A DNA stretch of 64,000 nt from Pelomonas sp. CA6 (GTDB taxonomy: Bacteria > Pseudomonadota > Gammaproteobacteria > Burkholderiales > Burkholderiaceae_C). Position 1 is the first letter of the stretch. Every line of letters starts with the position of its first letter. Location: NCBI RefSeq assembly GCF_022549225.1, contig NZ_JAKZFD010000008.1, positions 62,001-126,000 on the forward strand, written 5' to 3'. The notes below the pieces were generated by a model. The model saw nothing but the letters and a program-made list of their open reading frames with translations, did not search any database and had not been told where the DNA came from. This document shows, one piece after another, positions 60,803 to 64,000 of the stretch. The translations under genes and the position numbers were made by a program.

Positions 60803-61513
60803 ATGACTCTGAAGTCCCTGGCCGCGGTGGCGGCCTTGCTGGCCGGCGCCCTGGCCCTTTGGTGGTGGCAGGACGCGCCCGCGAATGGCGCCCTCCCGCC
60901 CCAGGCCGGTCGCGGTGGCGGCGCCTCCGCGACCGGCGCGGCGAGCGCCACCGCCTCTCCGCTCACGCCGCAGGAGCCCAGCGAAGACACCCAGAAGGCC
61001 CAGATGGCCTATCTGGCCCAGACGCTCAAGGACGCGGGCAAGAAGGCGCTGTCCCCCGAGGAGCTGCGCCAGGCCGACAAGACGCTGGCCTTCATGCAGT
61101 ACCGCGCCACCCTCGAACCGCTGCTGGCCGGCGAGATCAAGAACCCGCGCCCCGAACAGCTGGCGGCGCTGTCAGAGCAGACCGGCGCGCTGCTCGACGA
61201 CCACTACCTGCTGCCGCCGGAGGCCATCGCGATCAAGCAGCGGCTGCTGGAGATCCAGTACCAGGGCCAGGTCCCCAACGACAAGCGGGCTGAGCTCCAG
61301 CAGTGGGCGGCCGACACGATGCGGGCGCTCGCCGAGCGGGACGATCCACGGCGCAACCCGCAATACCTCGCCTGGCAACGCGCGCAGCAGGAGGTCACGC
61401 AGCGGGTGACCGGCATGAGCGTCTTCCCCGACGGCATGAGCCGCGACCAGTACCTGATCCAGGAAATGGACAAGGCCCACCGCCAGATCTACGGCACGGC
61501 CCCCAAGCCATGA
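60803..61513 (+). CDS. Membrane-anchored helical periplasmic protein
   Basis: 236 residues, family not recognised. One N-terminal transmembrane helix (LAAVAALLAGALALWWW), a Gly/Ala/Ser/Pro-rich linker to about residue 65, then an almost all-helical charged domain. The architecture recalls lipase-specific foldases (Lif), but the Lif motif RxxFDY is not found. A GGGAGG ribosome binding site precedes the ATG. Location after a secreted esterase suggests a chaperone or partner; this is inference. Confidence 0.65.
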   Translation: MTLKSLAAVAALLAGALALWWWQDAPANGALPPQAGRGGGASATGAASATASPLTPQEPSEDTQKAQMAYLAQTLKDAGKKALSPEELRQADKTLAFMQYRATLEPLLAGEIKNPRPEQLAALSEQTGALLDDHYLLPPEAIAIKQRLLEIQYQGQVPNDKRAELQQWAADTMRALAERDDPRRNPQYLAWQRAQQEVTQRVTGMSVFPDGMSRDQYLIQEMDKAHRQIYGTAPKP

Positions 61514-61531
61514 GCACGCCACGAGCCCACC

Positions 61532-62914
61532 ATGAGTACGATGACCTTCGCCCCCGACATGCCCTCCTTCCCCCAGGACTTTCTGTGGGGTGTCTCCACC
61601 TCGGCCTACCAGATCGAAGGCGCGCTGGACGCCGACGGGCGCGGCCCATCCATCTGGGACCGCTTCTGCCGTGAGCCCGGACACATCGCCCGCGGCGACA
61701 CCGCCGAGCAGGCCTGCGACCATTACGCACGTCACGCGGAAGACGTCGAACTGCTGGCCGGGCTGGGCGTGGGGGCCTACCGCTTCTCGATCGGCTGGTC
61801 GCGCATCCAGCCCCAGGGCCATGGCGCCGCTCATGCGCGCGGGCTGGACTTCTACGAGCGCCTGGTCGACGCGCTGCTGGCGCGCGGCATCCGCCCCGTG
61901 CCGACGCTGTATCACTGGGACCTGCCGCAGGCACTGCAGGACGAAGGCGGCTGGCTGCGGCGCGAGACCTGCGCGCGCTTCGCCGACTTCGCGGCGCTGA
62001 TGGCGCGTCGCCTGGGCGACCGGGTCACGCACTGGATCACGCACAACGAGACCTTCGAGCACAGCACCTTCGGCCATGCCCTGGGCACGCACGCGCCGGG
62101 CCTGACGCTGGGGCTGGATTCCTTCGCGGTCGCCCACCATCTGCTGCTGTCGCACGGGCTGGCGACGCAGGCGCTGCGCGCCGTGCTGCCACCCGGTGCG
62201 CAGGTCGGCATCGCGCAAAGCATGGCGCCGGTGCGCCCGGCCAGCGACAGCGCGGCGGACCGCGCCGCCGCGCAGCTGATGCAGCTGCTGCACCAGCGCC
62301 TGCACACCGACACCCTGCTGCTGGGCCGCTATCCACAAGAGTTGGAGACGCTCGGGCTGGACCTGTCGGCGCTGCGCGCGGGCGACCTGGAAACGCTCGC
62401 ACAGCCGCTGGATTTTCTCGGCATCAACTACTACAACCCCAACCACATCCAGGCCACGCCCGCCGGCTCGCCGGTGCCGCTGATGGAGGCCGAGGCACCG
62501 GCCGGCTGCGAGCGCACGGAGATGGGCTGGCCGGTGATGCCGCAGGGCCTCACCGAGCTGCTGCTGGCGCTGCGCCGCACGCATGGCGACCGGCTGCCGC
62601 CGCTGGTCATCACCGAGAACGGCATGGCGCTCGCCGACACGGTCAGCGCCGACGGCCGCGTCGACGACCCGCGCCGCATCCGCTACCTCGACGCCCATCT
62701 GCGCGCGCTGCATGCCGCGATGGCCTCAGGCGTCGACGTGCGCGGCTACTTCGTCTGGTCGCTGCTGGACAACTTCGAATGGGCCGAGGGCTACCGGCCG
62801 CGCTTCGGCCTGGTCCACGTGGACTACGCGACGCAGCGGCGCCGGCCCAAATCCTCCTACCACTGGTACCGGGATCTGATCCGGGCACAGCCGGCCCCGA
62901 AGGCCCCGCAATGA
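61532..62914 (+). CDS. Glycoside hydrolase family 1 beta-glucosidase
   Basis: 460 residues, cytoplasmic GH1. Typical opening FPQDFLWGVSTSAYQIEGA, SIWDRFC, YRFSIGWSRIQPQG, and nucleophile Glu in VITENGMALAD. The acid/base Glu lies in ITHNETFEH, where most relatives have NEP; the Glu itself is kept. It hydrolyses beta-linked disaccharides or glucosides. The following MFS gene overlaps its stop (ATGA), so import and hydrolysis are coupled. Confidence 0.93.
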   Translation: MSTMTFAPDMPSFPQDFLWGVSTSAYQIEGALDADGRGPSIWDRFCREPGHIARGDTAEQACDHYARHAEDVELLAGLGVGAYRFSIGWSRIQPQGHGAAHARGLDFYERLVDALLARGIRPVPTLYHWDLPQALQDEGGWLRRETCARFADFAALMARRLGDRVTHWITHNETFEHSTFGHALGTHAPGLTLGLDSFAVAHHLLLSHGLATQALRAVLPPGAQVGIAQSMAPVRPASDSAADRAAAQLMQLLHQRLHTDTLLLGRYPQELETLGLDLSALRAGDLETLAQPLDFLGINYYNPNHIQATPAGSPVPLMEAEAPAGCERTEMGWPVMPQGLTELLLALRRTHGDRLPPLVITENGMALADTVSADGRVDDPRRIRYLDAHLRALHAAMASGVDVRGYFVWSLLDNFEWAEGYRPRFGLVHVDYATQRRRPKSSYHWYRDLIRAQPAPKAPQ

Positions 62915-64000
62915 ACGAGCCCGGCCCCGCCCCGACCGAGCCGCAGCGCCCGGTCGGCAAGCGCTTCATGGGCTTGCTGGCGCTGTCCAACCTGGGCCTG
63001 TGGATGGCCTTCTTCGCGCCGATCCAGGTGCTGCTCGCGCAGCAGATGGAGCGGATCGCGCCGATGCACAAGGAAGAGGCGCTGGGCTGGGTCACCGGCG
63101 TGGGCGCGCTGCTGGCGCTGCTGGCCAACCCGCTGTTCGGCGCGCTGTCGGACCGCTGTGCCTCCCGCTGGGGGCGGCGCCGGCCCTGGAATCTGGGCGG
63201 CGCCGTGCTGGGCGCGGCCGCCCTGGTGATGCTGGGGCGCTCGCGCACGCTGGGCGAGGTGATGCTGGGCTGGTGCGCGGTGCAGATCACGCTCAACGCC
63301 ATGCTGGCCGCGCTGAGCGCGGTGGTGCCCGACCAGGTGCCGGTGCCGCAGCGCGCGCTGTGCAGCGCCTGGTTCGGCGTGTCGCAACCGCTGGGCCTGG
63401 TGGTCGGCACGCTGGCCGTCACCACCGTGGCGGGCGGCATCGCGTCGGGCTATGCGCTGATCGCCGCGCTGCTGCTGCTGTGCGCGCTGCCCTTTGTGCT
63501 GGCGGTGCGCGACGTGCCCGGCGTGCCCGGCCCCGCGCGCGCGCGCGGGACGGCCTGGTTGGCAGGCTTCTGGATCAGCCCGCGCCGGCAGCCGGATTTC
63601 GCCTGGGCCTGGTTCACGCGCTTCCTGGTCAACCTGGGCAACGCGCTGGCCACGCTGTACCTGCTGTACTTCCTGCGCGACCAGCTGCATTACGAGGCGC
63701 TGCACCCCGGCGAGAGCGCCGAGGACGGGCTGATGGTGCTGGTGCTGATCTACACCGTGGGCGTCGTGCTGGCGGCCTTCGCGGGGGGCCTGCTGTCCGA
63801 CCGCTCGGGCCGGCGCCGTATCCACGTGCTGCTGTCCGGTGTCGTGATGGCCGCCGGCTGCCTGCTGCTGGCCGGGCCGCCCCACTGGTCGGCGGTGCGC
63901 GTCGCCGCGGGCCTGATGGGGCTGGGCTATGGCCTGTACATCGCCGTCGACCAGGCGTTGGTCACGCAGGTGCTGCCGGCCGCGGCCGATCGCGGCAAGG
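62911..64000 (+). CDS. MFS sugar transporter (3' end outside window)
   Basis: Open to the window edge (over 360 residues). The start MNEPGPAPTEPQRPVGKRF overlaps the beta-glucosidase stop by ATGA. Ten or so hydrophobic segments are seen. The MFS loop motifs GALSDR...GRRRPW after helix 2 and GLLSDRSGRRRIHV in the second half are typical. Likely a glycoside or sugar permease feeding the GH1 enzyme. Confidence 0.88.
   Translation, partial: MNEPGPAPTEPQRPVGKRFMGLLALSNLGLWMAFFAPIQVLLAQQMERIAPMHKEEALGWVTGVGALLALLANPLFGALSDRCASRWGRRRPWNLGGAVLGAAALVMLGRSRTLGEVMLGWCAVQITLNAMLAALSAVVPDQVPVPQRALCSAWFGVSQPLGLVVGTLAVTTVAGGIASGYALIAALLLLCALPFVLAVRDVPGVPGPARARGTAWLAGFWISPRRQPDFAWAWFTRFLVNLGNALATLYLLYFLRDQLHYEALHPGESAEDGLMVLVLIYTVGVVLAAFAGGLLSDRSGRRRIHVLLSGVVMAAGCLLLAGPPHWSAVRVAAGLMGLGYGLYIAVDQALVTQVLPAAADRGK

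Overview
The window is high-G+C DNA (a counted 60-base line at 39061 is 75% G+C) with densely packed genes and frequent ATGA start/stop overlaps. Gene content points to a betaproteobacterium of the order Burkholderiales, most like the Roseateles/Mitsuaria/Rubrivivax group. The pointers are a Bug-family solute-binding protein, a tandem-duplicated giant UvrA, a ttcA gene beside folB, a polyhydroxyalkanoate granule-type protein and DUF1415/DUF4136 proteins. This assignment is inferred from gene families; no rRNA or tRNA gene was seen.

Left part (1-36 kb) is mostly chromosomal housekeeping and accessory genes. It holds a lipid and PHA storage corner (WS/DGAT acyltransferase, acyl-CoA-binding protein, PHA-system protein), a molybdopterin oxidoreductase, an M20 amidohydrolase, gshA, a fused flavoprotein-FolB gene, ttcA and glmU. 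A REP-associated (RAYT) transposase lies next to a REP-like hairpin. These are followed by a K+ channel, a papain-like/alpha-beta hydrolase fusion, a large S9 peptidase, two orphan branched-chain-type binding proteins, and a sirtuin overlapping a 1882-residue double UvrA.

Middle (36.1-39 kb) is a scar of mobile DNA. An IS5-family element sits exactly at the stop codon of a response-regulator gene and has a transposase broken by an amber codon. Next to it lies a decayed second IS5 copy, then a markedly AT-rich orphan gene for a secreted protein.

Right part (39-64 kb) is built around uptake and catabolism. On the minus strand a TonB receptor, a PAS-type sigma-54 activator, a branched-chain-type ABC transporter (binding protein, LivG, LivF, LivH, LivM) and an alpha/beta hydrolase form one apparent module. 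I find two good sigma-54 promoters (before the receptor and before the binding protein), each with a similar inverted-repeat motif upstream, so the activator probably controls both. Divergent from it are a Bug-family binding protein and a MatB-type malonyl-CoA synthetase. Next comes a TetR gene divergent from a second TonB receptor, with a perfect 9-bp-arm palindrome between them. The receptor is tightly followed by a cytochrome c lipoprotein, a D-arabinono-lactone-oxidase-like flavoprotein and a PLP-dependent alanine-racemase-fold protein, the last two with Tat-like leaders. This four-gene run is the best candidate for an undescribed envelope redox system. The window ends with a secreted pectin-acetylesterase-like protein plus a membrane-anchored partner, a GH1 beta-glucosidase and a truncated MFS transporter.
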